Below, one piece after another: positions 21,100 through 33,365 of a stretch of DNA of 64,000 bases. This DNA comes from Zygnema cylindricum. Taxonomy: Eukaryota; Streptophyta; Zygnematophyceae; Zygnematales; Zygnemataceae. The notes beneath the pieces are model-generated. The model saw only the letters and a program-made list of their open reading frames with translations, was not told the DNA's origin and made no database searches. Each line of letters begins with the position of its first letter. The stretch's first letter is position 1. The DNA lies in assembly GCA_037447655.1 (NCBI GenBank), contig JBBHKE010001167.1, positions 1-64,000 of the forward strand, in the 5' to 3' direction. The position numbers and the translations under genes were made by a program.

Positions 21100-21781
21100 G
21101 CCATTGCGCTTTCCTGTCAGCGCAGCAGTGGGGCTGTGTTCCTCTGATGGCACCGTAACATCTGATGCTACGCTGCGGTGGCTGCGCCGCTATAGCGTTG
21201 CGGTGCGGTAATATCGTCGCTGCATTTCTTCGCCGCGTCCCCAATGTAACTGCGATGGTTACGACACTACGATTCGCTCCTTTACTGCGGCCGCTGCGAT
21301 TGCCCCTCCGGTGACGCCGAGTGTCCTCACTCGTCTGAAACCGGCGCAGTAACTCACGGGAATGCATATCCTCCTCTTCCACCAAAGAGTCGTCCTCAAC
21401 TCTGTAGCCCTTCCAACGCACCAGATACTGGTTGGAGTTGGGATTCCGAGAGCAGCGTGACTGAAGGATCTCCTCCACCTCATACTCGTCCGAGGTACCC
21501 AGAACGGGTGGTAAAGTAGTATTCCGCCGTCGATTAGGAAACATCGAATCAGGGTCGCGGAATGGTTTAAGAAGGGAAACATAGAAGACAGTGTGGATAT
21601 ACCACTCCTTCAGAATATCCAATGTATAAGCCACCTCACCCACATGTGACAGAACTGTGAATGGGCGCATGAATTTCGGTGCCAATTTCTCAAAGAGGGC
21701 ACCCGGTAAGGAGAGGTTTGCCATATTAAGTCGAACCTTATCACCCACGCTGAAAATGGTTTCCTTCCGGTGAGCGTCGGC
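21100..21781 (-). pseudogene. G1 integrase C-terminus and chromodomain
   Basis: Minus-strand reading HRKETIFSVGDKVRLNMANL, the GPY/F-like segment LAPKFMRPFTVLSHVGEVAY, HTVFYVSLLKPF, then the chromodomain core YEVEEILQSRCSRNPNSNQY followed by LVRWKGYRVEDDSLVEEED. The chromodomain W-K-G-Y is intact. It continues directly from the fragment at 37137-37379 once the copia insertion and one TSD copy (tcggc) are removed. Confidence 0.8.
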
Positions 21782-23503
21782 TGAATCTCTGAGACCTCCA
21801 TAAGTCCTCAGAGTGGACAGCTTCCAAGAAGCCTTTAGGATAACCCTTACCCCTTTGTGTTTCAACAAAAATAACTGCCACCCTAGCAGACAAAAACTCT
21901 GACCAACTTCACCCATGTGAAGAGAAGACTCCGTTGAGTCGATAGCAAAAAGAATCTTTGAATTCGCTCCCCTGAGCAGTAAGTTATGGAAGGTCAATGT
22001 TGACCTTTTGTACAGAAGTTCTCTGGGAGAGAGGGTCCTATCTTCTAATTTTTCTAAGTCCCATCTCTCTCACAGACTCTATCTACAAATGTACTGAGCC
22101 AATCAGATTTCAGTTTCGTACACAAACGTACAATTGCCGGTGTACTTTATGTACGGCCATTGTAAGACATGGCCTAAATGTCGACACGTGGTATGTCCGG
22201 ATTCCCTCCCTTAATCCTCAGAGATGCCGCGATCCAATGTCATTCGGCCACGTGTCATCCGATGTGGCGATGATAACCAACCTGTTGATATTTGAGTATT
22301 TTATAGGTCTGTATTAGGATAGAAAAAGAGCTGAGGCGGTCTGCCTCTAACTCCCCTTTCCAAGCCCCCATACTTGTCGTAGTCACTGAAGGCTGGATAG
22401 GGAGCTAGAGCCATGGCTGCCTAGGCTCTCTAGAGAAGACAGGGGGTAAATTATGTAGTCTTACCAAAAGTTGGTTGACGGACCCAGGAATTGATCCTGG
22501 TACCTGCCGTCCATCAATCCGCGTTAGCCGTTAGCTCTAGCCGTTATGTCTAGAACAGATATTACGATATATAGGGTTTGACAAATATATAAATCGTTAT
22601 ATGTAGATTAATCCGTTTAACGGCTAATAGATACTTAGTACATACATACAGTTTAGTTTAGTACGAAGTACGGAATGGGGGCAGAACGGATACCACGCAT
22701 TTGTTTCGATAGCGAAACAAATACCGCGCATTTGTTTCGACAGCGAAACAAATACCGCGCATTTGTTTCGATAGCGAAACAAATACCGCGCGTCGAATTT
22801 CAGCGGCTACGATTATAGCCGGTCTTGATCGGACGGCCACGATAGGCGCCGCGATCACGGAAAAGGCATTTTTGGCGTTTTACGGTCTTTGTCACGTCAA
22901 GTGACACGTGGCGTGATAACATTGGACTACGGGAATTCCGGAGATTACAGGAACTAATCCTGATTTGACACGTGTCGACATTTTGGCCATGTCGTACAAT
23001 GGCCGTACAGAAAGTACACCGGCACCTGTACTTTTCTGTACGACACAGTAATTTGATTGGTGCCGTACTTCAGTAGATAGAGTTTTAGAGAGGGAATAGG
23101 ACTTAGAAAATTTTGGGTAGGCAGCTGCCTCTCCCAGAGAGCACCCTGTATAAATGGCAAACTTTGGCCAGCCATAACTATCAATTTACTTGACCATTTT
23201 CAGTGATTCTTTTTGCTGCGGACTCAGGGGAGTCTAGGCTACACAGGGGTGTAGTCGGTCAGAGTTTTTTGTCTGCCAGGGTGGCTGTATTTCTAAGGGA
23301 AAGTCAAAGTGGGTGAATGTGTCCAAATCTATGTTCTAACTTTGCATTCTGTGGTGGAACTGAGCACACAGAAAGTGTTATTTCACGAGGTGAATCTATA
23401 TTGGGGTTCTGACTGTCAAGGGGTCAGTCACTTAGGTTTATATCAACTTAATGTCGGCACTATCTAGATTAGCTTCTTTTAGATCTACATACTCTGAGGG
23501 CCA

Positions 23504-25394
23504 ATGGAGGTCTCAGAGTTTCAGGTTATGGGCCCACCATCTAAGGTGCATATGATTGATGGAACAGGCTTCACTTATTGGGCATTTACAATGGAGGGAT
23601 TGCTTTTCGAGAAGCACTTATGGGGAATTGTTGCGGGACAAGTGAGATGTCCGTCACCTGGCTTTGGAGGAGCTTACTATTGAGAATCATCTGAGGCTAC
23701 CCAGAATATCATCCGGAGTTCAGATGCAATGGAAGGTGAAGGGAAAAACCTTTCCGTGGATGGGAAAATAGGGGAGAAGGAAAAAGGGACACCTATGATG
23801 AGGGGAGCTAGGCTCTCAGCTATGGTACCACATGTTGGGATTAAAACTAAAGAAAAATGACAGAAATATATGGGAACACAAAAACACTATAGCAAAACAT
23901 CTCATACTTAGATATGTGTCTAAGCCGATAGCTATCACTCTTTTAAGTCTAACCAAGTCTTCAGAGATATGGGAAGCACTAATTCAAATTTATAAGAGTG
24001 AGACTATTCAGAGGCAGCAATTAGTAAAACAGGAAATAGAGGCCTACGTTTATAAAGACGGTAGCATGATAGAGTTTTGCAATGATATTGCTGCGTTATA
24101 TGTTGAGCTTACTAGTGCGTGATATGTAGAATATGAGGAGAGTAAGATTAATACACTACTTATGAAACTCGCAGATGAGTACGAAAACATCATTTCTCGT
24201 ATGCAAGCAATGGATGGCTCCTCATGGACTTGGAGCTTTACCATAGGGATAATTCTTGTGAGGGAAAGCACTTTGGAGCTTCGTAGGGGAAGGGACAGAG
24301 TCAATACATTTTCAGCTGGTGGTGATTGGCGGAAGCGTGATGAGAGGAACGACGGTGACGAGGGTAAGCGTGATGAGAGGAACCGTGGTGACGAGCGTAA
24401 GCGTGATGAGAGGAAGAAAGACAAAGGTAAACCTTATCGGAACTTTGGTGGAAAGAGAGGGAGAGGAAAAGAAAAGGGAGCTTTGAAAAAGGGGGTTTGC
24501 TTCTTTTGTAGGGAACCGGGTCATTATATGGAGGAATGCCCTTGTTTGGAAAAACTTAGAAGTTGGAATGTGGATGAGGAGGACGAAGAGGAAGAGGAGA
24601 AAGAGAATGAAGAAAAATTGGAGCTTCTTCACATCGGTAGAATGGGGAAGAGAGAAAAGTACACAGAAATAGGACGAAGGCAACAGTGTGCTTTTGGAGG
24701 TATAAGGGAAGTAAAGAGAGAGGAGATACTTGAAGAAGTTCAAAATATTGAGGATAGTTTCATAAATATTTTGGAAACAGAAAACTGGTCGGAAAGGGAG
24801 ACTTCAACGGATTCCGAGGAAAGGGGAGAATTAATTCTAGAGGGGGTTTTAAAAGATAGGGGAGAAGAGAAATATTTATTGGGAATTAAAATAGAAAGTG
24901 ATAGTGGAAAGAATTCCATGGGAGACAGTGAGAGAAGTTCAGAAAATGGGGTAATTATCATGGATAAAAATATGATTACGGAAGATGTAGATCTTATGAG
25001 GAACTTAGTGGGGACTAGTGGTTTTTGGGAATATTTGGAGGTGGATGGATTTGACATCACTACTTGGTGTGATGTCTCTTGTGAAGATGTGCCTGTAAAA
25101 GGGTTATCATCCGGGTATGTGTTGAAGGTTGGGGATGGGGCTGGTTGTTTGAATTTCAAGAGGGAAAGTGGATTTAGTGTGGATGGAAAAGGGAAGAGGT
25201 GGATAAAATCTTTGCTCGGGTTTAAGAAAAATGGGATGTTAAATAAAATATGTGATACAATTATCATTTCAGTTCATTTTATCCACTGTGTTAAATACTT
25301 AAGTTTTATGAAAGGAAAAGGAAAAAGGAAAAAGAAAAGAAAAAGGGGAGGGGGGTGTTTGTTTACTTGTTTGTGGAAGTTAAAAGAAAAATAG
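23504..25394 (+). pseudogene. E1 gag with fused pol remnants (broken)
   Basis: The ATG at 23504 lies in LTR1. That frame reads MEVSEFQVMGPPSKV through the PBS, then meets a stop near 23682 and a frame change near 23840. 23832-25394 is one frame with a single TGA at 24120-24122, where the sister element E2 has GGA. Content: gag UBN2-type domain (LTKSSEIWEALIQIYKSETI, VYKDGSMIEFCNDIAALYVE), a KRDER-repeat basic region, the zinc knuckle CFFCREPGHYMEEC, a Glu-rich stretch, then pol relics. KYLLGIKIE corresponds to RT KYILGIQVE, and FDITTWCDVSCEDVPVKG with SSGYVLKVGDGAGC to the start of RNase H. Most RT and RNase H residues are deleted. Confidence 0.8.
23524..23538 (+). promoter_or_regulatory. E1 primer-binding site (initiator tRNA-Met anticodon arm)
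   Basis: ggttatgggcccacc immediately after LTR1. It is the exact complement of ggtgggcccataacc, the anticodon stem-loop of plant initiator tRNA-Met, as known from memory of that tRNA. Drosophila copia is primed by a half-tRNA of this kind. Confidence 0.75.
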
Positions 25395-27215
25395 ACTAGA
25401 AAATAAGGGGAGTGTTGATATTTGAGTATTTTATAGGTCTGTATTAGGATAGAAAAAGAGCTGAGGCGGTCTGCCTTTAACTCCCCTTTCCAAGCCCCCA
25501 TACTTGTCGTAGTCACTGAAGGCTGGATAGGGAGCTAGAGCCATGGCTGCCTAGGCTCTCTAGAGAAGACAGGGGGTAAATTATGTAGTCTTACCAAAAG
25601 TTGGTTGACAGACCCATGAATTGATCCTGGTACCTGCCGTCCATCAATCCGCGTTAGCCGTTAGCTCTAGCCGTTATGTCTAGAACAGATATTACGATAT
25701 ATAGGGTTTGACAAATATATAAATCGTTATATGTAGATTAATCCGTTTAACGGCTAATAGATACTTAGTACATACATACAGTTTAGTTTAGTACGAAGTA
25801 CGGAATGGCGGCAGAACGGATACCACGCATTTGTTTCGATAGCGAAACAAATACCGCGCATTTGTTTCGACAGCGAAACAAATACCGCGCATTTGTTTCG
25901 ATAGCGAAACAAATACCGCGCGTCGAATTTCAGCGGCTACGATTATAGCCGGTCTTGATCGGACGGCCACGATAGGCGCCGCGATCACGGAAAAGGCATT
26001 TTTGGCGTTTTAAGGTCTTTGTCACGTCAAGTGACACGTGGCGTGATAACATTGGACTACGGGAATTCCGGAGATTACAGGAACTAATCCTGATTTGACA
26101 CGTGTCGACATTTTGGCCATGTCGTACAATGGCCGTACATAAAGTACACCGGCACCTGTACTTTTCTGTACGACACAGTAATTTGATTGGTGCCGTACTT
26201 CAGTAGATAGAGTTTTAGAGAGGGAATAGGACTTAGAAAATTTTGGGTAGGCAGCTGCCTCTCCCAGAGAGCACCCTGTATAAATGGCAAACTTTGGCCA
26301 GCCATAACTATCAATTTACTTGACCATTTTCAGTGATTCTTTTTGCTGCGGACTCAGGGGAGTCTAGGCTACACAGGGGTGTAGTCGGTCAGAGTTTTTT
26401 GTCTGCCAGGGTGGCTGTATTTCTAAGGGAAAGTCAAAGTGGGTGAATGTGTCCAAATCTCATATTCTAACTTTGCATTCTGTGGTGGAACTGAGCACAC
26501 AGAAAGTGTTATTTCACAGGGGTGAATCTATATTGGGGTTCTGACTGTCAAGGGGTCAGTCACTTGGGTTTATATTAACTTGGAGTCGGCACTATCTAGA
26601 TTAGCTTCTTTTGGATCTGCATACTCTGAGGGCCAATGGAGGTCTCAGAGTTTCACAACCGCCGAAATCTTCTTCCGCGATCTCGGTGTTAATTCCGGCC
26701 GTCCGATTAAATTCACATTTAATCGTAGCCGTATTAAATACATGCGCGATATTCGTTTCACTAAAGAATTAAATGCACCGTATTGGTTTTTTATCCGTAC
26801 CGGAATCCGTACTTTTACATTTACTGGATATATGTCTCCAGTAATGAGTTACAGTTAAATGAACTTTTCTACGTATAAATGTTTAAATAATTATCAAACC
26901 ATATACTACGTAATACTACTTCAGACTTAACGGCTAAGGCCATCGACTACCGGCTGTTTGCCGGCCGGTAGGTACCAGGATCAAATCATGCCTCCGTCAG
27001 ATATCTTTTAGTAAATTAAACCCCTAACTAAAATATATTTTCGCGTAAACCTCTGGATAGCCTAGGAAGCCATGGCTCTAGCTCCTTCTCCAATTTCTCA
27101 GTGACTGCGACAAGTTTGAGAAGTTGGAGAGAGAAGTTAGAGGTAGACTGACTCGGCTTCTTTCTTATTTCTATTCAGACCTAGGAAATACTTTAAAAGA
27201 CCATTAATTTCTACA

Positions 27216-30200
27216 CTCCCCTTATTTTCTAGTCAATCTTTAATTTCAGACCACACTTTTCCCTGCAGAAAATTAGCTTAGGGGAAGGCACAGGTTTGGT
27301 CATCATATCTGCTACCATCTCACTATCTGGTCAGTACTCTAAGCTGATTATTTTGTTTTCTACTTTCTCTCTAACAAAGTTGAGTCTAATGTCCATGTGT
27401 TTAGCTTTAAAATGATGTTTAGGATTGGCAGAAATAGCGATTGTAGCCTTATTATCACAAAAAAATTTCTGCACACCACTCTTAAGGTGACCAAGCTCAC
27501 CAAGCAAAGACTTGACCTACATCAATTCTTTTACAGCAGAGCAAGAGGCCATATACTCAGCCTCCATGGTGGACTGAGCAATAACTTTTTGTTGTTTGCT
27601 ACTCCAACAGCAAGCCCCATCACCCACATATAATACATATCCAGAAGTGCATCTCCTCATCGGAGCATCACCATAACTGGCATCACTCCAAGTAGTGATG
27701 TCAGTATTCTCCCCACCCAAATGCAACCATAGATCCCTAGTTCCTATCAAATATCTAAGGACTCTCTTAGCTGCCTCCTAATCCCTCTTAGTGGGAGCAT
27801 TTAGACTTCTACTCAACACTCCTACAGCTGCAGCTAAATCCGGCCGGGTATAATTCATAAAATAGATTAGACTTCCCACTACTTTCCTGTAAGGAATAGT
27901 CTGCATGAACTTCTGTTCTCTAGGAGATAATTCCTCATCTAAGACTATGACTCCTTCCTCACTCCCCTCACTTCCCTTCTTCAACTCCATTGGAGTTGTA
28001 CAACTATTAGCTTTATCCATTTGAAATTTTTCAAGCATGTTCCCTATTGCTTCCTTTTGATCAATCTTATAATTTTTCTTTTTCGGTCTCTCTCTACTTG
28101 AATTCCCAAAATATATTTTGCTTCCCCCATATCCTTCATTTCAAATCTCCCCTTAAGATTGGTTTTCAGTTTATTAATTTTTTCCATTGATTTACTTAAA
28201 ACAAGCAAATCATTAACATAAATTGCAATAAATATAAAACCTTCCTCATCTTCGAAAACATAGATTGAGTGATCTGAGCTGATCCGGATATATCCCAGAC
28301 CGGTAAGAAACTCATCAAGCTTCTTATTCCACTGCCGAGGCGCCTGTTTCAAACCATAAAGAGATTTAATCAGCCGGCATACCTTACTCTCCTCTCCTTC
28401 CTCTACAAACCCTTCGGGTTGTCGCATGAAGATCTCCTCTTCCAATTATCCATGCAAAAAGGATGTCTTGATGTCCATCTGGTGCACTTCCATGTCTTCC
28501 GCTGGTGCCAGGCTGAGAAGTATGCGGACGGAGGGAAATCTGACCACTGGGGCAAAGGTTTCATCGTAGTCAATTCCCTCTTTTTGTGTAAATCCCTTTG
28601 CCACTAATCGGGCCTTGTAGCGCTCGATTGTGTTATCTGGGTTCAGTTTTAATTTGAAGACCCACTTATAACCGATTGGTTTTCGGTGAGGTGGACAATC
28701 CACCAGCTCCCAAGTATCGGCTGCCATAATTGAGGCCATCTCCCCATTGATGGCTGTCTTCCACCGGTTTCTTTTTGGACAAGTCATCGCCTCTCCATAA
28801 GTTTGAGGTTCATCTTGATGAGATAGTTTAGTTACCTTGTTATTAACCTGTTTTTTTTGTAGTCTTTTGCTACTTCTCCTTCCCCGCTCAAAATCTGAGG
28901 CTGGGATAGATGGTTCTCGTGGATTCATTCGAACAAACTCGGCTTCTCCCCTATCCCTTGATTCCGAATCAATTTCCACCATGTATTCCGCTTCGGGTAG
29001 AGTTGTCACTCGAGTTTCCACAGCCGAGTCCTTTTCGGTCTGATTTGTATCTTCAAGAATGTCATCTTCTCTAAAACCTGGATAGTTAGGGAGCTCAAAG
29101 TTATCGGAATTTTCTGACTCAAATCTGATTTTTAGTGACTTTGTATATTTGAAGGGATCCATAGACTTTCCTTCATCCATAACTACTAGATGCTTTACTA
29201 AGATTATATCTTCCCTTTTTTATATCATAAACTCTATATCTTTTAACATCCTCATCATATCCTAATAAGTATCCCGGTTTTCCTTTATGATCTAGCTTCC
29301 AATTAGACCGATCTGTATCTAGACTGAATACTTGACTGCCAAAAACCTTTAAGTAAGATATGTCTTGTATTCGACTGGTCCATCTCTCTTAAGGTGTTTG
29401 ATCTTTTATAGCTGAGGTAAGAACTCTATTTTTGAGGTAATTAGCGCAGTTCATTGCTTTTTCCCAGAACCTTTTTCCTATCTTCTTATCCGACAACATA
29501 ATTCTAGCACTATCACTTAGTGTCTTATATAATTGCTCAGCTACCCCATTCTGTTCCGGGTATTCTGCAACTGTCTTTTGGTGTTGGACCCCATCTTCCC
29601 TCAGAAAATCCTCAAACTGGTTAGAAGTATACTCTCCACCATTGTCACTCTTTATTCTCTTGATTGGAGTTTCATGAAGTTTTTTGCTCCATGCTTTATA
29701 TTGTCTAAAACAATCCTGAGCTTCCGACTTGTTTTTCAAAAAATACACTCGGGAATACCGAGACCAATCATCAGTGATAGTCATCATAAATCTCTTCCCC
29801 CCCGGTGAGGGCACTTTAGCTGGTCCCCAAATATCTGTGTGTACTAGATCTAGAATTTTTTCCCCTTTATAGGTGGTTGTTTTAGGAAAGGGTAATCTGT
29901 GTGTTTTACCATGAGCACATCCACTACAATCACTTATATTATCATTCTCACTAAACTTAATCCCTTCCACCACTCCCATCTTTTTCAACTCCTTAACTTG
30001 TCTAGATTCACATGCCCAAGCCTCTTATGCCACATCATAATATCATGAACACCAGCATAATAAAGTTTCTTCTTTTCATTACTTAAAACCAGCCTAAACC
30101 TCCCATGGCTACCTTTCTCAGCAATGAAATAGACATCCTCCTCAAAACTAGCAATAAAGACTCCTTCCCTAGTGCTAGTAAAAAAATCCTTATCATCTAA

Positions 30201-31583
30201 TACGGATATAGAGATGAGGTTTTTGTTCAGCACCGGAATAAACAATACATCGCAGAATGTTACTATGGATGTCTTTCCTTCTAGTAACACTTTCAAATCT
30301 ACCGATCCTACAAGAGTAGTGGTGACTATCCTCCCATCCCCGTACTCTATCTCTACGGTGGGAATCTTTCTTATCTTAGTGAACAGGTGCCTATCCTTAC
30401 ACATGTGCATGGAGGCACCTGAATCTACAATCCAGCCTGCTTCACCTTTCAATCCACCGTAAGCACATTTCTGCCTTCGTGGAATTTCGACCTCGTTTTT
30501 CGCCTCCAACTCCTCATCTAAAAGGAGCTCATCGTCCTCGTCCTCGGATTCCGCCTCATGTACCTGTGTCACAAGGGCCTTTTTCTTTCCCCTCGGGGTA
30601 CCACCGGTCTGCCCCTCCTTTAACCGAAGCTCGGTTAGTTTAGTGCACTCTGCCATATAGTGCCCAGGTTTCTTACAAAAATGACATAAACCTTTGTGAA
30701 CCCTTGGTCCAAACTCGTCGGTCTGATTTTTCTGCTCCCTCCTCCCATAGTTTCCGACCGGTTTCCGAGAATCCTTGTTTCTCCAATCGGTCGCAGTTGC
30801 CAAGGCTTGGCCACTCTATCCTCCCCTTCTGATCTGAATCGTATTCTCCCGAACGAGAATCATCCCTACCACAAAGTTCCATATCCACCTTGTGTCCGGC
30901 AAGTCCTGCACACGGTTGACTATGTTCTCGAACTCATCGGGTAACTTCATCAGTAAACAATTAACCTTTTCTTTTTCGCTAAAATCTTTTCCCGCACTCT
31001 CTAGCTCCATGAAGAGTGTAGCAAGCTCATTGCAAACATCCAACATCTTCCCCCCTTTGTATACATACTCCTTAATTTTATGATCAGCCAATTGTTGTTG
31101 CTGAATCTTACCACTTCGGTACATCTTTATGAGAGCCATCCAAAGATCGGATGCCCTTTCTACCTGGAAATGAGGACATGCAAGTACTTGAGTGAGATGG
31201 CGTAGGATGAAGTGCTTTGCCGCCATATTATTGAAGTCCCAGGTTTAAGTATCATTCTCCTCGTTCCTCGGAATAGTTGACATGAATGCCGAACCAGTTG
31301 GTATTGGTGTGGTCGCCTCCTTCTCTCTTCCTTTTTCCACCACCTCTCCTTCTTTTGTTTCCTCCGTTGAAGGTGGATCCTCTTTCTTGGTGAATGTGCT
31401 TTCTTTAAACCCTGGAGGAATTCCAAGACTTGATGGACGCCCCAATCGTCCACTCACTATCCCCCAAAACCTTTTTTCGCATAGAGCTCCTATCATCATA
31501 CTTTCCCAGTATATGAAGCCAGTTCCATCAAAAATTGGTACCCTAGAGGGTGGGCCCATAACCTGAAACTCTGAGACCTCCAT
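27216..31583 (-). pseudogene. element D gag-pol, copia type, multiple stops
   Basis: The gag ATG at 31583 is 20 nt inside the 5' LTR and reads MEVSEFQVMGPPSRV. UBN2 gag follows at 31226-30816 after a stop. 30803-29985 holds the zinc knuckle CHFCKKPGHYMAEC, the protease WIVDSGASMHMC (active site intact) and the integrase zinc region (WHKRLGHVNLDKLRS, then CSGCAHGKTHRLPFP). The integrase core is at 29988-29389 (DLVHTDIWGP, SDNGGEYTSNQF, EQNGVAEQL). RT is at 29180-27778 and RNase H at 27750 to about 27240. The RT catalytic motif reads YVND (GAT to AAT near 28216) instead of YVDD, so this copy cannot polymerise. At least five further stops or frameshifts separate the blocks. Confidence 0.85.
31549..31563 (-). 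promoter_or_regulatory. element D primer-binding site
   Basis: Plus strand ggtgggcccataacc; on the sense strand identical to the E1 site. It abuts the LTR edge and is translated as QVMGPPS in the gag frame. Confidence 0.75.
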
Positions 31584-33365
31584 AAGTCCTCAGAGTGGAC
31601 AGCTTCCAAGAAGCCTCTAGGATAACCCTGACCCCTTTGTGTTCCAGCAAAAATAACTGCCACCCTGGCAGACAAAAACTCTGACCAACTTCACCACTAT
31701 GAAGACAAGACTCCCCTGAGTCGATAGCAAAAAGAATCTCTGAATTCGCTCCCCTGAGCAGTAAGTTATGGAGGGTCAAAGTTGACCTTTTGTACAGAAG
31801 CTCTCTGGGAGAGAGGGTCCTATCTTCTAATTTTTCTAAGTCCTATCTGTCTCACAGACTCTATCTACTGATGTACGGAGCCAATCAGATTTTAGTTTCG
31901 TACACAAAAGTACAGTTGCCGATGTACTTTATGTACGACCATTGTACAACATGGCCTAAATATCGACACGTGGTATGTCCGGATTCGCTCCCTTAATCCT
32001 CGGAGATGTCGCGATCCAATGTCATTCGTGAAATTCTATGGGCTCCATTGCACACAGAATTCGCAGGTCCAAAGGAAGCTAATCTAGATAATGCCGACTC
32101 CAAGTTAATATAAACCCAAATGATTGACCCCTTGACAATCAGAACCCCATTACAGCTTCACCTCTGTGAAGTAAGACTTTCTGTGTGCTCAGTTCCACCA
32201 CAGAATGCAAAGTTAGAATATGAGGTTAGGATAACATTCCCCACTTTGACTTTCCCTTATAAGTGCAGCCACCTAGGCAGGCAAACACTCTGACCGACTA
32301 CACCTCTGTGTAGCCTGGACTCCCTTGAGTCCGCAGCAACAAGAATCACTGAATTTGGTCAACTGAATTGATAGTTATGGCTGGCCAAAGTTTGCCATTT
32401 ATACAAGGTGCTTTCTGGGAGAGGCAGCTACCTACCAAAAATATTCTAAGTCCTAAACTCCTCTCTAAACCCTCTAGTACTGAAGTACGGGCCAATCACA
32501 TTATTGTACAGTACATAAAGGTACAGATGCCGGTGTACCTTTTGTATGGTAATCGTACGACATTGCTAAAAAGTCAACAAATGTCCTATCCGCATTCGCT
32601 CTTATATTCTCCGAAATTCCTGCCTCCAAATCTTATCTCTCCACGTGGCGCTAGGTCATGCCGCGTCAGAAAACGGTACCGTACAAGAAAGTACTAGTGC
32701 CGGAGTACTTTTTGTACGTACATTGTACGATGTCGCCATAGTGCGACATTTGTCACTTCCGGATTTGTTTTCTGCCGTTCCGGAAATTCTTTAATCGAAT
32801 ACGTTGTTGCCACGTGTCATCCGGTGTGGCGGAGTCCGCAAACCGCCAAATTGTCCTTTCCTCGAGACCGGCGCTAACCACGCCCGTCCGATTGATATAG
32901 GTATTAAATACGAACCGTCGAAACAAATGTCCGTACTATTTGTTTCGTCCGGTACTAATAGTACAACTGTTTCTATGTTCTATAGACCGTAACCCAGTTA
33001 AATGGAAAAGCCTACCGATAACTATTTAAATATTTATCAAACCCAATACGTCCTAGCACTAGTCCTAGACTAAATGGACAAAGCTAACGGCTACGGGACG
33101 GTTGACGGACGGTAGGTACCAGGATCAATTCCTGGGTCCGTGAAATACCTTTTTGGTAAACATACCTATATTATCTATTCCTGTCTCTTTGGAGAGCTTA
33201 GGCAGCCATGGCTCTAGCTCCCTCTCCAGCCTTCAGTGACTACGACAAGTGTGGGGGCTTGGAGAAGGGAGTCAGGGGCAGACTGCCTCTACTCTTTTCT
33301 ATCTAATAAAGACCTAGAAAATACCCAAATATCAACACTCCCCTTATTTTCTAGTCTACTTCCTT

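Larger units (their letters stand above)
22283..26655 (+). mobile_element. non-autonomous gag-only copia element E1
   Basis: 4,373 bp, duplication caacc (22278-22282, 26656-26660). LTR1 22283-23523 and LTR2 25413-26655 differ by roughly 15-20 positions over 1.24 kb as judged by eye, so insertion was fairly recent. PBS 23524-23538, purine tract agactagaaaataagggg before 25413. The 1.9-kb interior codes only for gag plus a short pol-derived tail; no integrase or complete RT. Confidence 0.9.
21782..27215 (-). repeat. D 3' LTR (type A), split by element E1
   Basis: Pieces 21782-22282 and 26661-27215 join across E1. The LTR contains the conserved hairpin module (near 27072-27143) and the tRNA-T-arm-like module (near 26965-27000). 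Confidence 0.85.

Noticed and set aside
22480-22515. Functional tRNA gene in the LTR
   Set aside because: Only a T-arm-like hairpin and partial D-arm words are present; no full cloverleaf or anticodon stem can be drawn.
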